NCBI GenBank assembly: GCA_004794655.1
Contig: SMMW01000148.1
Span: forward strand, 558,001-622,000
Source of the DNA: Marisa cornuarietis
Taxonomy: Eukaryota; Mollusca; Gastropoda; Architaenioglossa; Ampullariidae
Reading direction: 5' to 3'
Length of the DNA stretch: 64,000 bases
In this document: in pieces, positions 36,201-48,965 of the stretch
Layout of the letters: the number at the start of each line of letters is the position of its first letter
How positions within the stretch are numbered: position 1 is the first letter of the stretch
Position numbers and translations under genes: made by a program
Notes under the pieces: generated by a model
Seen by the model: the letters and a program-made list of their open reading frames with translations, nothing else
Databases searched by the model: none
Told to the model about the DNA's origin: nothing

Positions 36201-39200
36201 ACAATACTTCGTGCGTGCGCGCGCGCGCGCGTGTGTGTGTGAGAGAGAGAGAGAGAGATGCCTGGATGTCCTGGACGCCTGAATCGTCACTTAGTATCCT
36301 GATCTCGCCTACTCGGTAATCAGCTTAATCAGTTTTTCAGCTGACTGCCCCTTAATCAGTCAGGCTGCCAAAGTTTTGTTAATTAAACGACTGGACGACA
36401 ATGTATGTCATTATTCTGTCCTGGCGGCGCCTCACTGACCTGTCATTTTCGCTTTGTTATGATGTTTTCACTGCTGAGCCCACCAAGCTTCCACTTTCGC
36501 TTTATTTCTCCACTCTTTCTGTAGGCAAAGCCAAGTGCACAAGTGCAGTCTCAGGCCGAAGAAACAATAGACGAGGTCACAGAAAACTGATGGTTCTCAT
36601 ATCTGGCTGTTCTTGGCAAATAAGGAAAATAAAAGTGGCTGGTGTGAAGTTTTAGAGGGTGCAATGAAAATAGATAATGTCGCCGAGGAAAAAAAAAACA
36701 ACAAACCAGCGAAAAAGGAGAGAACTAGATGAAAACGCAGAAGTGGTGGGTTTTCCCTGAGCGACGATTCCCGCTACGCTTCAATAGGCTTAAAAATATT
36801 TTTTTTTAGAGCAATCTCTGGAAATGAACACTAAGCACATTTCTTTGTGAGTCAGAACTGCTTGCAGCCCAAGCGTGCTACCCCTTCGAAGATGTCGAAT
36901 GGTCTGGTCGCTGTGGTCGAGACAGCTGCCTCCAAGACGCTACCATTCATCACAAAGGAGGAGTGGAGGTCTAACCGAGGGTTGTGCTGTGGGGAATCTC
37001 TTGCATGTAGCTTAGTAATACTATCTTTCTGAATGAATGAGGTCAGCCTCTCGGAGGAGGGCAATGCTCGTAGTTTTTTTTCTCCAAAATTATTTGTGAA
37101 AGGCTTGACTAAATGAGCGGATTCGTGCACTTCTTTTCCTCCCCTTTTATTCCTCTCTAATCTCGCACTTCTCTTTGTGTCTTTGTATATTTGCGTGCAC
37201 AACGGGCATGCACAGTCACGTGTTTTTAACTCCATCTCGTGCTTTAATTCCGTAAGAAGGATGACAGGTACGGTTTTGTTTACTGACGTTGCCCTCTCAT
37301 CCTCGATGGACGTAAAGATCAGCTTGCTGTATATTTACACTTGTAAACAAAACTGTTCGTTATGTCCTGTCCATTAACGCATTTAAAAGCGCTGTTCTCG
37401 GTTTAACACTAATGTCTGGCTAATCTATGCTAAGCGGAGCAGGGTGTCTTTAGATAAACTGGGTTTCCTTTTTAGGAACTATGTCTTCATTAGAAGAGCT
37501 GGCTATCTTCTTAAGAAGGAATAGGTTACGTCCTTAGATAAACTGGATCCTTTTTAGAGGTATTAGATATCTTCTTTTTAAGAACTGGGTACTTTCTTTT
37601 CAAAGGAACTGGATGTCTTGTTGTAGACTAGGATATGTTTCAAGAATTGAATGTCGTCTTTAGATAAACTGGAATGTTTTTCAGGAACCAGATGAAATCT
37701 TTAGATAAACTAAGACAGCTATCAGGAACTGGGTATCATATTTAGATAATAAAAATACCTTTCAGGAACTGGGTATTTTCTTTGGATGAATGAACTAGGA
37801 CATCTTTCAGGAACTGGATACCATCTTCAGATAAACTGAGACATCTTTCAGAGACTAAATACAATCTGTAGATGACAACAGACATTTTTCGGAAACGGAA
37901 TACCATCTCTAGCAACACTTAGGTATCCATATAATGGTGCAAACATAAGGGTGTTTGGGTCAGACAGGTCACAACCAAATAGAAACCGTCTGCCTCGCAG
38001 ACACCAACTGACCGGATCTGTCCAAACTGCCATTGTAGACCTTTTCATTATCGTGTAACAGCAAATCATGGTGGATGTGCGGGGGGGGGCACGCACTCGC
38101 ATAATATTTTATGCCTTCGTCTAACCAAAGGCGCAGTCACGGGCCAGAGGTAAAGTGGTCGAAGAGTGGTGGTATCAAAGAAACTTTTCGGGAATCCGTT
38201 CTTGGTAGTCGATAATTACCTCCCCTCGTGACCCTGGGTTGCCTTTATTGGTCTCCGCAAAGCCGATTTTGATCACCCTCAGCAGGGGTCAGGTTGCCAA
38301 GAGAAAACACGTTGGCAGTGTAAAGGTGTATTACGGTTTTTATTTTTTTTTTTCGGGTGTGAGGTAGGGTTTCAAAGCTTGCCGTCTATAAATCATTTTT
38401 CTGTTGTCTCTCGTCTCCTAGAAATCCATTGTCTCGTCTTTCGTCTCCTAAAAATCCTCTTTCAGCTCATCATTCGTTCCTAAACTTTCTTCGTCTTACG
38501 GTCTTTGTGTTTATTCTGCCTTCTTGAAATACATTTTATTGTACACCACGCTCGCATAACCCACAATGGCTCTCGCTGTGATATAACCTTATTTTGCTGG
38601 CACAGCGTTAAACAACCAACCAACCAACCAATGGCCCCTCGCCGAGAACTTGATAGTTTGGGGACGTGAATAGGACTTGAGGGGGCGTTAACCGAGCCAT
38701 CGCATGAACATCCATGGTCCGACAAAGTGGAATGTAAGTGGTCGTCAAGCCTCACTGTCCGCAGCAAAGATTTCATCAGATTTCGATCGAACCGTTATTC
38801 CCTAACGCTACTTCCTACCCAGACTGTTGGTGAAAATCTGCTTTGGAAGTAGGATTTGATTCATCACTGAACACTTAGTCTTGCAGGCTTTTAACTTCTT
38901 ACCTGCTATAAAATTATCTCCCTCTGCTGCTCCAGATCTTTTTTGACATTGAATTACTTTCGTGCTGCGGGTTATTTATTTTCTTCATGTTTTAATCGAC
39001 TTGGTTTAGTTCTTCTAGTCCAGCCATCGGATCGCAAAGCCACATAAACGATAACAGTCGGCCTAACAGCTCAAGATACCAAAGGTCTCCGGTAGTACCA
39101 CTTGCTAAGGAACCTAGCTCTGAAGATGTCATCTTGGCATCAGTGTGCCTCTGCTTGGGCGTAATTTTTGTTTTAAGCTTCGTCGAAATGCCGACTTAAA

Positions 39201-40546
39201 AGTGGAAAAATGTGAGAGAGAGGGAGAGAGAGACCTTAGGGCTTACACACGTATTACACTAAACATGAGTAATAATAATACAAGGGATTTCCAGGCTAAT
39301 GCAGCCGAGTTTTAATAATAATAATAATAACGGAAATTTATATAGCGCATTTCCCTGCTTTTCAGAAGGCTCAATGCGCTTTACAAAGAAATTCAAAGAC
39401 ACAAATTCACTCAACCGACAAAGTGAAACAGACTAAAACATGTCCACAAACAATGGTACAGAGATATATCAATAAAATTAATACACACACACACACACAC
39501 ACACAAAAACAATGGTACAGAGATATATCAATAAAATTAATACACACACACACACACACAAAAACAATGGTACAGAGATATATCAACAGAATTAATACAC
39601 ACACACACCCCCCACACACACACACACAAACAATGGTACAGAGATATATCAACAAAATTAATACACACCCCCCCCCACACACACACAAACAATGGTACAG
39701 AGATATATCAACAGAATTAATACACACACACCCCCACACACACACACACAAACAATGGTACAGAGATATATCAACAAAATTAATACACCCCCCCCCCACA
39801 CACACACACACACACACAAACAACGGTACAGAGATATATCAACAAAATTAATACACCCCCCCCACACACACACACACACACAAACAACGGTACAGAGATA
39901 TATCAACAAAATTAATACACCCCCCCCACACACACACACACACACAAACAATGGTACAGAGATATATCAACAAAATTAATACACCACACACACACACACA
40001 CACACAAGAAAAACCTTTGGACAATAATAAAAACACGTACACGGACGCACGCAAAGTAACATGCAAATGTAATGTCTATAGAAGGACGAATGGGAAGAAG
40101 AAACACATGAAGCCAGTAGTCGGTAACAGTTTGCTCAACTCAATTGAAAATCTGTAAGCGAGGCTGCAAATAATAATGAAATAATGATGTTGGCTTGTAT
40201 AGCGCCATATCCTGGCCTGTGGACAGCTCAAGGCGCTGACGTCAAAATAAGATGACGACAAAGTGTGGGTGTGTAGTCTCCTCCACGTCACAGTGTTTTG
40301 GTGATGGTTCACGAATGTGAAGAACATAAACAAATAGAAACTTAAACAGTATTCCAGAAATAAGTAGCAAGAAGAAAAAAATTAAAAGGAAAACTAATAA
40401 ATTGAGTAAAATAATATTTTGATTAACTTGCTCGAAAAATAAAATCATACCACCATTTCAGTTCCAGTATAAAGACTTATTATGACATCCATCTTGAAGA
40501 GTCGGTCACAGACTGGTGTTATAAACTGCATGCATTTTAAAAAGCT

Positions 40547-40586
<40 letters not shown>

Positions 40587-43500
40587 GGGCGGGGGTGGGG
40601 GTTGGATTACGAGATCACATTGAAGGCGAGCGGGAAGGGTGGTAGAAAAGAGAGCTTGGACATGCTCGCCAGTCGTTACCCGTGTGTTTAATGGCGTATG
40701 CGAGCTCGCCGAGGCCGCGATGGTTCTGCGAAATCTAACGGCGTTTTACAGCACAAGAAATGTCTGCATTTGCACCCTTATCATCTTGGTGGCCGTTCCA
40801 GCACGCCTCGTCAATAAAGATATCGCAATAGATGCAAGGAATGGCGTCAAAGCCGGCCTGAAACCTTTGTACCCCCAGCCGTCAGAGGAACCCTTCAGGC
40901 GGAACACAGCCGTGTGCGCCATGCACGTTACCTCCCCTCCTCTCATCTCTCTCTCCCTCCCCTCGCGCCCCCTGCACGTGACGTTTGCAGATCATGCTAG
41001 CGGCCTAGAAAACCCCCGCTTGTGGGCTAGAGAGGGAGAGGTGTACAAGAGGGGCGAGGGAAGGAGTGGGGGAGACAGTTTGCCTTTATTACTCTCCCGG
41101 GACGAGTTTATAGCCTGCTCGGGACAAAAGGCCCTTCCGGACTAGGGGGAACCGGGAGAGAGAATAGTTGTCAGTGCTGCCCAGACTTGCAGATTGCAGC
41201 TTCACAGGCAAGTTTGTCGGGTCTGGATGCTGGCGTCGCCACCCCTCGTGTGGGTCTGACTCTGCGGCCATTTGACGGCAGCGGCGGCCCACGTGGACCA
41301 AGGGGATGAGGACGGCGTTGCTAGTGGGGAAAAGATGAGTGAGGTGGGCGCACGAGGGAGGGGGAGGTGCGCTCTTTGTGTCGCACTACCCGGCAGCCTC
41401 CACTTCTGCCCAAGGAGTGCCTTATATGGTAGTGTTGAAAAACCAGTCTTGAGGTCTCACGTCAAAAACCGTGAGTTAACGGTGCCTGTATGGGGAGAAG
41501 TGTTAAAGGACTACTGGGGTGCATTTTTTTTCTGATTATTGGGTAAAGCTCATCAGTGTAAGATACTATTTCCCCAGATCTGAGTGACTACCCCTCTTTT
41601 GTTACCGATATATGTGCCTACAAACATCACCATGCACCGAGAAAGACAACAAATCACAAGCCAGGAAAGTGCAAAGATTCCTTGTGGTGAAGCTCGATGA
41701 CAGACCTGAGAACATATGTTTATTAGGCATATCATGACATCAATCTTTTGATCTCTCTGTGCATGATGATGTTAATACATGTTTGGTTTGACAATAATAT
41801 CTGGGACTGAGCTTTACCCAATCATTAGACAAAATTTGGCACTCCTTTAGTCCTTGAAGCACACGTTAAAATGGTGTTTGTGTTTAAGCAGACATATTTA
41901 GAGCTCTATGGCCCTTCCTTTCTTTTTTCTCGCGAACACATTCGTGCTTGCACGCTCACGCACGGGCTACATATGCAGGGAGAGAGGTTTAGGAGTGGAA
42001 ACTGAAGGAAACATCATAGACTCTCCTGTCTGTAACGAAGTAGGTTCAGCTTTTCCCGGTCTTTGTCAGAAAAAGCACTACTGTATCCAGCAAGACGACC
42101 GGAAGTCAGTATAACCCACACAGTAACCAGAGATTATTTTTACTTTCTTGGCATGAAGTGTCCTTTGAACACTGTGTCTACATGGTTCCGAGGAGCGGTC
42201 AGAATAGTAGACTACTGACACCCAGCAGACATCTCTGCAAGTTTAGCTAATGAGCACAGTAAGCCACCTCATAGTAAGCGAGGCCCAAAACGACTTCCTT
42301 CAAGATGTCTGACAGACGAACGGAATGTCTTCTTAACCACATTGATTCTTCCCTGTTTATAGACTGACAGATATCCTGCCGTGTCCTGGGAGCTAATGTT
42401 TTTGTAGACTGAAAGATATCCTTCCGTGTTCTGGGAGCTAGTTGTAGTTTGACAGATATCTTGCTGTGTCATGGGAGCTAGTGTTTGTGTAGACTGACAT
42501 ATATCCTGCCGTGTTTGGGGAGCTAGTGGTTGTAGACTCATAGATGTCCTACCGTGTTTCTGGGAGCAAGTGTTTGTGTAGACTGACTTATATCCTGTCG
42601 TGTTCTGGGAGCTAGTGTTTGTGTAGACTGACATATATCCTGCCGAGTTCCGGGAGCTAGTGTTTGTAGACTCACAGATGTCCTACCGCCTCCTGGGAGC
42701 TAGTGTTTGTAGACCTAATGGATGTCCTGCCATTGTGTAGGTAGTGGCTTACAGCAGCGATGAACCAAACATCGATGCACTGGAAGTCGTATGGAGCAAG
42801 TGGCCGGCGAATGTTCCGTTGGTGTTCCATGAAAGACATTCTCCAAGCGGCCTGAATCCAGCTGCACGTGAAATTACGCGTCTTGTAGAGTTGCTTCCAC
42901 TTGGGTGTAACCGGCCAGGTCTTCGGTTTATTTTACTTGTGCGTTCTGCGATTTTTTTACGGGTAGCTATGTAATATTTATTTATTACAGACACGTGCTT
43001 TTTTGCGCCGCTCCCTCTCCTACATGAAAATTTTAATATTGCAAGAAACGCGAAAATTGAAAGTCTATGAAGCCGAAGCTATGCCGTGCTTGTTTTGTTC
43101 TTCGGAACAAGATCACGGTTCACTGTGCTCCTGGTCGGTGGTGTAAAGTTACTAAGGAGACTAACCAACCAGTTGGTGATGTTGGGGAAAGAGTGGGGGG
43201 GGGGGTTGTTGAGAAGGGTTAACCCTTGCGTCCCGACAAAGCGGAAAAGAATTATGTTTGGGTCAGGCACCAGGAGAAGGTTTTGACGACTACACCGAGT
43301 TCTTGCGGAGATTTTACTCTGCGTATTTGCTTGGTTCTCGGAACCAGCGGCAGAAGTGTTGCTTGATAGCTGAGGAAGATTATTTACCTTTCTGTATATT
43401 TATTTTCACCGGGGAGGGTCGGGATAGAGCGGGGACCAGAAAGACAGGAGGAGAAAACGAACAGCTGCAGCTGTGTCAAATGCCTCGCATTCAGGAAATA

Positions 43501-46500
43501 GCTGATAAAATGTAGATATGTTTGGTTGGTGGGGCGGGGGGGGGGCAGCTGTTGTTCAGCGCGAAGAATATTTCAGATCTGACGCCGGATAAAAAGACGG
43601 CAGCGCCGGATAAAGAGCTGATGGAAGAAGTGAACGACTGAAATCGAAGATGAACGGCTGGGAGCAACACATTACTTGCAGCGCCAGTCTCTGATTTACT
43701 TCCTTCTGGGGACAACCTGGGATTGGTGCTGTGTGAACAAGCGAGGGAGGGCTATGACCGAGCGTATTGTTTTTTATTTCATTTATTTTTTGTGTGGGTT
43801 TTTATAAAATAACACGCCAGCGACACCTTTGTGCACTGAAGTTTACTTGAGGTAGGTGCCATCGTGGTGACTGTTGCTATGAGTCTATGGCAACACGTCA
43901 TCGTCGATGGCAAGCGATGATAGTGGCACATCGGGTTTTAGGAGTGAGCGAGAGAATGTTCCAGAAATTTTGAGTTGCGAACCGCGTGCTTGGGATGAAA
44001 TTAGTTGGGTGGTGGTGGTGGAGGAGGATGAATAGATAAAAGCACTTCATGTCTTGCCTGTCATATTGACCTCTCCTTGTCAAGATGTGCCGTGTGAGCT
44101 AAATGTCAGATGACAAGTGGAGGAGAGGGCGAGAGGATATTTTTGTCATCATTAACTCATTCAAGACGTCGGCGGAGCGATGGTGTGTGGGCGGCGTGCG
44201 GATTTAGAAACGGTTTTCACTGGCCGCACTAACGCACACCTCGTTGCTCTGTTGCAATCAAGCTGGTGTTGCTGCTTTGCGTGTTAAACTTCCCACCACA
44301 GTTCAAAGTCTTAATTCCTCAAGCCATTTATGGTCCCCTTTTTAAATTTATTCTTTTTATTTCAATTTATCTGCATTTCGAACATTTAAAAAGAAAAGAT
44401 TTTTAAATGAGCCGCAGTTATTATGTTTACGAAGCCAGTTCTAAATAGTTTGTTGGTGACAGAAAATAGATGCTTAGCAGACTAAAAAAAAATTAATAAA
44501 ACATCGTGTTTTACGCCGAGCCAGTAACTAAGGCTATATCACGGCAAGGCAGTCAGCCCTGTAAACAGATGCCACATGCAGAGAAAAAACAGCTTGCCCG
44601 AGACGAGAACTGAACCGAGGACAGCCAACCTTCACTGTATTGGTGGCAGACGCTAACCGTTGCGCCACAGGACCGCCCAAATTTCTTAGAACTAAAATGT
44701 CAATGCAAGGGGTGCTAACGCTTACTAGTGACCAACACAGGGCTTATCGGTCATTTTTTTTCCAGACCGATGGATCATTCTGCGGAAAGTACTGCTGCAT
44801 TCGATAAATCCTCAGTGAAGTTCCTTCAAATCTCTTTCTTATATGTCGTCAGGATTTAGTTCATCGCCGACATCCTGACAAAAATTGTTAGATGTCTCTT
44901 TCTACCACGATGTACACTTTGCCCGGTAGTGTGGCGGGTGGGCTGGCGGGCCAACCTCTCGCCGCCATCAGTCCGCCGGCAGCTGGCACAACGCCGCAGC
45001 TGCACAGGTCACGTGACGCACTACTGCGCATGCCTAGCATTCCTGGCGTCTGGCAAGCCACAGCTATGGCACTCGGATCACCCCAGGGGACAGGTGTTTG
45101 GGTGGTGTCCCCTTGCTGCTGGGTTTGTAATGGTGGTCGCCAGGTGGCAGTATTGTCCGCGCGTTTCTGCCAGTAAAACCTTTTTTTCGTTCGTGAGCGG
45201 AGAAGGTAGACTGGGGAAAACATGTTTTTAGTACATGTACTCTGTGTTTGTTGGTTACACTTGCGGCACTCATTTTTTATTATTGTAGTTTATGATAGGA
45301 ATAGGTGCCCTGCGTGGTTGTTTGCACGCGCATTTATACGTAAATGAACATATGTGCATACCACCCACCTTACATGCGCACACGCTCCCCGCTACCTCTC
45401 TTTCTCACGCATGTACGCAAAAAAAAGTCTCCATGCGCACTCCTGTATGCGTGTGTATTTATAAAAATTATATATCTGCACACTTACCTACTAACCGCTT
45501 TTTTCTCTCTCATTTTTTCTTTCACACACGCGCACCGTGAAAGGGCTCTGCCGGCAGGGTGGCGACAAGTTTCCTCTGATCATGGCAGATTCCGCGGTGA
45601 TGGATTGATCTGGTGGGGCAAGTGGCGCGGGGGCAAAGGTCGGCGGTCCTTCACGGAGTCGTTCCCAAGGGAGCCTCGCGCTCACAGCAACGGGGCGCAG
45701 ACTGGTCCGGCTGGTGGTGCTGCTGTAGTGTCGGATGCTCACGACCTGTGTGCATCTAGCTGCTCTCCCAACTGAACCAAGTTTTTTCTCCCCGTAGTCG
45801 GCTGTGCAGACGTGTGTGCATGCGCTTGTGTGTACAGTCAACAAGTATAAATATTATACACATCAAAGTCCAATATTGTCAATATTTAGATAAAAAAAAA
45901 ACATTAACTGCCTGTGGAGTACCATTAACACAGTCACTCACGCGCTCTGTCCACAAATCACAAAACAAATGCCGTAAGGCTATCCTGATCCTGATATATT
46001 TTTGCTGGGCCTTAGACAAATAACATAACACCATATATGTAGTACACAAATCCCTTTGGGACAGAAGGGAGCAGAAGCTGCACACAACGGCATGGCTGAT
46101 ACGGAAAGCACACCCAAGTCTGAGCTATGATGATGGGGAAGAGTGAAGCAGCACACAGCAACTTGGTTATAGGCGAGAACCACACAGTCGCCTCAACTTG
46201 ATTGATTTTCCCCGTTCTTGCTGATTCTTTCTTTTCCGTTTTTCACCTTCTCCGTCTGGTTTTCAAACGGCTCACTCCTCGCGCTACAGTTGTCATGTCG
46301 CACAACATGCGTCTGTGACACCGCCTGGCCACTCACCTTTGGGGGGGGGGGAGTCTGGATGGATGAGGCACCAATTTCCAAGGCTTCTGTAGCTGTAGCC
46401 CCACTTGCTGATTCGGTTCAAACACTAATGATAACAATGCCGTTGTTGCGATGAGGAACAGGTAGGTAGTTCGGTATCGGCCGACTTGAAAACATTGCTC

Positions 46501-48897
46501 ACTTGCTTGCCAGTTGTTAATTAAACAATGCCTGGGGATGATGTGGGGTGGGGCATTGCTATTTTCACGCCTGTAAAGAGGGTAGTCATTAGCGGATGCC
46601 ACTGGCGGCAAAATGCAGCGTGGTTCGCGGTGAGAGATGTTGGGTTGTAAACCGAGAGAATGCGGTACGACTGCCGAGTGACGGACTGTGACGTACTGCA
46701 TGTAACGTACGACTGTCGCGGGTGACGTGCCATACCCTGTAGCAAATACTGAGCTGTTTGACTTACAATAGCGTAACGTCTGTCGAAAGTCGTGGCTAGA
46801 GGACCGACCGCAGGGCAATGCTTGTAACCAGTGGTTAGTTGATAAGCATTACCATGCAGTACTTACGATCACTGGCTGTTTTAACAAGCTCAAATATGCA
46901 TCGGGATAAGTCGAAGAGACAAATTATTTTCCAGACTCTTTCCTTGCGCACGTCTGATGAACCTTGGAGGAATATTTGTGTCACCGGAGCTAGGTAGTCC
47001 TAATGCATACAGATAGTGTGGCGAGTTCACACTTGAAAACTAAGCGCTAATGAAGTCAGGAAGATATCGCGTATCTCCGCCTTGCCGTCTCCTCCCAACT
47101 CCCACCCACCCTTTGCTATGTCCATCTACCTCCCATCCTCTCGTATTTGATCAGCGCAGTTTCTCGACAAGAGGCGCTTGGAATATGACTATATTCTTGG
47201 CAGGGGATAGACGGATGGGTAAGAGGGTGGGGAGGGGGCAGCCGGGTTGGTGTGGCAACTGTTGCGAGTCGGACGTGATGTGCATGAGAATCGATGAGTA
47301 AATCTGATGATGAGAAGCGGAGATGCGAGCATGGAGGCTGCAAGTCAGGACAGTTTGTTGCTTTTAGCAGCTGGTTGTGGAACTAGGCCATGCGAACACA
47401 CACCTGTCGTTGTAGACTGTATGCAGGGCTGAGAGGAGGTTCATATGTACAGGGACTCCCTTCACGTAAGCTGATCATGGCGACGGACCAAGGATCGCGT
47501 GTCTACAGTTATCTCTCTCGTCACTTCCCCTTCCCCCCTTATTATCCCATCCCTGATCTCCCCCTCACCCCTCTTCACCTTAATCTGGATGAAACATCAC
47601 TCACGTGCATGTACTGGGTTAATGTGTGAAACATGCAACGAGTGCATTTACACTCGTGATGTAGACCGTTTAATTGTGTCCTTTAGGTAGCCGAGGAATT
47701 AGAGCCTTTTTAGATGGAGGTAGGTGCATGCGTGCGCGTGCACTCAGATGCAATGTGACTGTGCGAGGTGGTACTGCCTCCGTTCATGACAGGACATCAT
47801 TTGACGAGTAATTTCAGTCAAAAGCGTTTCGCCAATTTGGAAGTCAGCGGTTAAAATCTCTGCACTTCTGAGTCCGTGCTGCAGCTAATAATTGTTCGTT
47901 ACACAAAAGGGCGAGAAGCGATCTGGAAGGGATGGTGGTGGGGGAGGGGGAGTGGCTGGAAGTACTGTAGTACTCGGCATATTGGCCGTGTCCCCTCTCT
48001 TACCTCTCTGCCTCTCTCTCCCCTCACCCCCTACGTCGTGTGCATTAGCCGTGGTATGAAGTTGCCACGATTACCCAACGATCAACCAAAAGATAAAAGG
48101 GGAAAACACAAAAAGCAGCTTGTGATGGCGCTCAATGCTCCGCGAAGTAAGCGTGATAGAGACGTAATCAGACCGTAGTCATGAGTTTGGACGTCGCTGT
48201 GGTGCGAAAAAACAAACTAATCCACTACAAGCCTCTCGGTTGATAGTATGTTCATCACCAGGGCTGTTTTTTTCGGCGATCAGACACGCATGTGTCTACA
48301 TTCCGTCTGCTTTACAGCTTGTCGGGCGACTCTGAGGATGTGATGTTGCTGTTCCCTTAAAGTCTTTTCACAGGAAAGCTTGGCGCAAGCTGGGAAGATA
48401 GGTGAACACCAAACGGGGGTAGGACTTCTTCTGAGATTCTGGTCTGGCACATCGCTTACCAAGTTAACAAAATCTGCGAATCCTGTGCTTAAAACTTCAG
48501 AAAACGTACTTTTCTTCAGGATATGCCAGTTGTTTACTGGGTTGACAGGGTCGCAGTTTCTTTGAAGTCTCGGTTGTTTACGTATTCACTCTTTACAGAG
48601 TTTACAGGGTCATTTGTATACAGGGTCTCTCTTATTTAAAACGTTCAAAGGCTCTTTCTTGTATACAGGGCTAAATTAGTTAACTGTGATAAATCCTCGG
48701 CAAAAAAGCATGACAACAGTGGCGGCCCTTTAATTCCTTCTTTCCGCAGGAAGCAGGAGCTTGAATCTGAAGGGCTAAGAGATAGGAAGTGCTTCCATGG
48801 GCGCTTCCGTCTAATTATTTATGCAAAAAGCGGAATTAGATTTGCGGAATCCATTACAGTTATTGTACGTCTTTTTCTCCTGATCCTCTTCCTTCTG

Positions 48898-48965
<68 letters not shown>

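Noticed and set aside
39407..40066. Long frames of Cys-Val-rich or Thr-His-rich repeats on both strands
   Set aside because: They come from CA/C tracts in the satellite array. Both strands and several frames are open because the unit lacks stops.
40639..41145. 168-codon frame, one of the longest in the window
   Set aside because: Lies inside the 22-kb glypican intron with no recognisable domain. A nearby GC-rich segment lowers stop density. Kept only as a note.
46333..46818. 161-codon minus-strand frame
   Set aside because: No domain recognised, composition not protein-like, no splice or promoter support.
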